From the NCBI RefSeq assembly GCF_020866965.1, contig NZ_JAJATX010000012.1, forward strand, positions 1 through 64,000: a stretch of DNA of 64,000 nt, read 5' to 3'. The translations under genes were made by a program, and so were the position numbers. The notes under the pieces were generated by a model. The model saw only the letters and a list, made by a program, of their open reading frames with translations, made no database searches and was not told where the DNA came from. This DNA is from Microvirga roseola (lineage in GTDB: Bacteria; Pseudomonadota; Alphaproteobacteria; Rhizobiales; Beijerinckiaceae). Below, piece after piece: positions 63,328 to 64,000 of this stretch; position 1 is the stretch's first letter; every line of letters starts with the position of its first letter.

Positions 63328-63389
63328 ATGCCTCTCCTCTGTTTCCGTTGCCGCCCTGGGGCGAACGGTACTGAACTCTTGAACTTGCT

Positions 63390-64000
63390 TTAAGCCGCAG
63401 CCATGTCGCCCGGCTTCGATACTTCCCCGAACAGGCTGTTCGAGCCTGCCTGCGTGATCCGCACCGTCACGATCTCACCGATGGCGTGGCGGTCGCTCTC
63501 GAACTGCACGGCCTGCAGATAGGGCGACTTGCCGGCCATCTGACCCGGGTGACGACCCGGCTTCTCCAAGAGAACGTCGAGAGTCTGGCCAACGGTTCCG
63601 CGATTGAAAGCCTGTCTTTGCATTTCCAACAGGTTTTGCAGCCGCGCCAGACGCTCAGCCTTCACGGCCTCGGACACCTGATCCGCGATTTCCGCCGCCG
63701 GCGTGCCGGGGCGGGGGCTGTACTTGAACGAGAAGGAGCTGGCGAAACCGACATCCGCCACGAGCCGCATGGTCTCCTCGAAATCCTCGTCCGTCTCGCC
63801 GGGAAAGCCGACGATGAAGTCTGAGGACAGCGCCAGGTCCGGCTGGGCCTTGCGGATGCGCTCGATCAGGCGGCGGTACTCATCGCCGGTGTGCTTGCGG
63901 TTCATGGCGTCGAGAATGCGGTCGGAGCCCGATTGCACCGGCAGATGCAGATAGGGCATGAGCGCCGGCAGATCCCGGTGCGCGGCGATCAGCTCGTCGT
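63390..64000 (-). CDS. miaB: tRNA-2-methylthio-N6-dimethylallyladenosine synthase MiaB (partial)
   Basis: C-terminal 202 residues of a radical-SAM methylthiotransferase that converts i6A37 to ms2i6A37; the N-terminal UPF0004 and radical-SAM Cys motifs lie beyond the window end. Visible landmarks are [49 protein letters not shown] and [15 protein letters not shown], followed by a C-terminal TRAM domain ([24 protein letters not shown]). The reading frame is open through position 64000. It is the first gene of the miaB-phoH-ybeY-corC-lnt run. Confidence 0.95.
   Translation of the reverse strand, partial: DELIAAHRDLPALMPYLHLPVQSGSDRILDAMNRKHTGDEYRRLIERIRKAQPDLALSSDFIVGFPGETDEDFEETMRLVADVGFASSFSFKYSPRPGTPAAEIADQVSEAVKAERLARLQNLLEMQRQAFNRGTVGQTLDVLLEKPGRHPGQMAGKSPYLQAVQFESDRHAIGEIVTVRITQAGSNSLFGEVSKPGDMAAA

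Overview
This 64 kb window is origin-proximal core chromosome of a high-GC alphaproteobacterium of the order Hyphomicrobiales (Rhizobiales). Gene order, a BA14K-family protein and several families of short palindromic repeats fit a Methylobacteriaceae/Microvirga-like genome, but genus is an inference. No tRNA, rRNA, CRISPR array, prophage or intact insertion sequence was found. Almost every open stretch is a recognisable housekeeping gene, with coding running mostly away from the origin near it.

Layout. (1) 0-8.4 kb, less conserved: a Nudix hydrolase, a chemoreceptor, a CenR-like response regulator with an HTH-less cyclic-nucleotide-domain partner, a signal-peptide-less YkuD transpeptidase coupled to an ATP-grasp ligase, an ABC-F ATPase, a secreted small protein and a YggS-type PLP protein. 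(2) 8.5-25.3 kb, left flank of the origin: leuS-lptE-holA (+), then parB-parA-rsmG-mnmG-mnmE and rho-hemJ-hemE (-). A thioredoxin-domain (DUF255) gene, an epimerase-like gene and a 32-residue membrane peptide lie between mnmE and rho. Two perfect 16-bp parS sites lie inside rsmG and upstream of mnmG. (3) 25.3-25.7 kb, intergenic region between hemE and the PpsR/RP001 gene: the classical position of alphaproteobacterial oriC. It holds two perfect CtrA boxes, a DnaA-box-like site and seven GANTC sites. (4) 25.7-35 kb, right flank: ppsR-like, maf, aroE, coaE, dnaQ, secB (-), timA-like, mltA, smr, an XRE regulator, a PRC-barrel protein and a PfkB sugar/nucleoside kinase.

(5) 35-43.5 kb: a DUF202 protein and coaA, then the histidine cluster hisB-DUF2628-hisH-hisA-hisF-hisE, all leftward. 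This is divergent from hslV-[membrane protein]-hslU. (6) 43.7-48.9 kb: BA14K protein, RidA, an FMN-binding PNPOx-like protein, pnp, rpsO and a ferritin-like protein. (7) 49.2-64 kb, one long leftward series: miaB (cut by the window end), phoH, ybeY, corC-like, lnt, an XRE regulator, metK, trmB, rimP, nusA, ylxR/L7Ae, infB, rbfA, truB. This is the translation/RNA-processing superoperon typical of the order.

The genes form a replication/segregation centre (oriC, parS, ParAB, holA, dnaQ) surrounded by translation, tRNA/rRNA modification, haem, histidine, CoA and cell-envelope genes. I saw no exotic gene system. The observations most worth a second look are regulatory: the oriC architecture, a promoter-plus-terminator leader ahead of rimP-nusA-infB, a perfect DnaA box inside the rpsO promoter, two candidate general-stress (EcfG-type) promoters, and an uncharacterised membrane gene translationally coupled between hslV and hslU.
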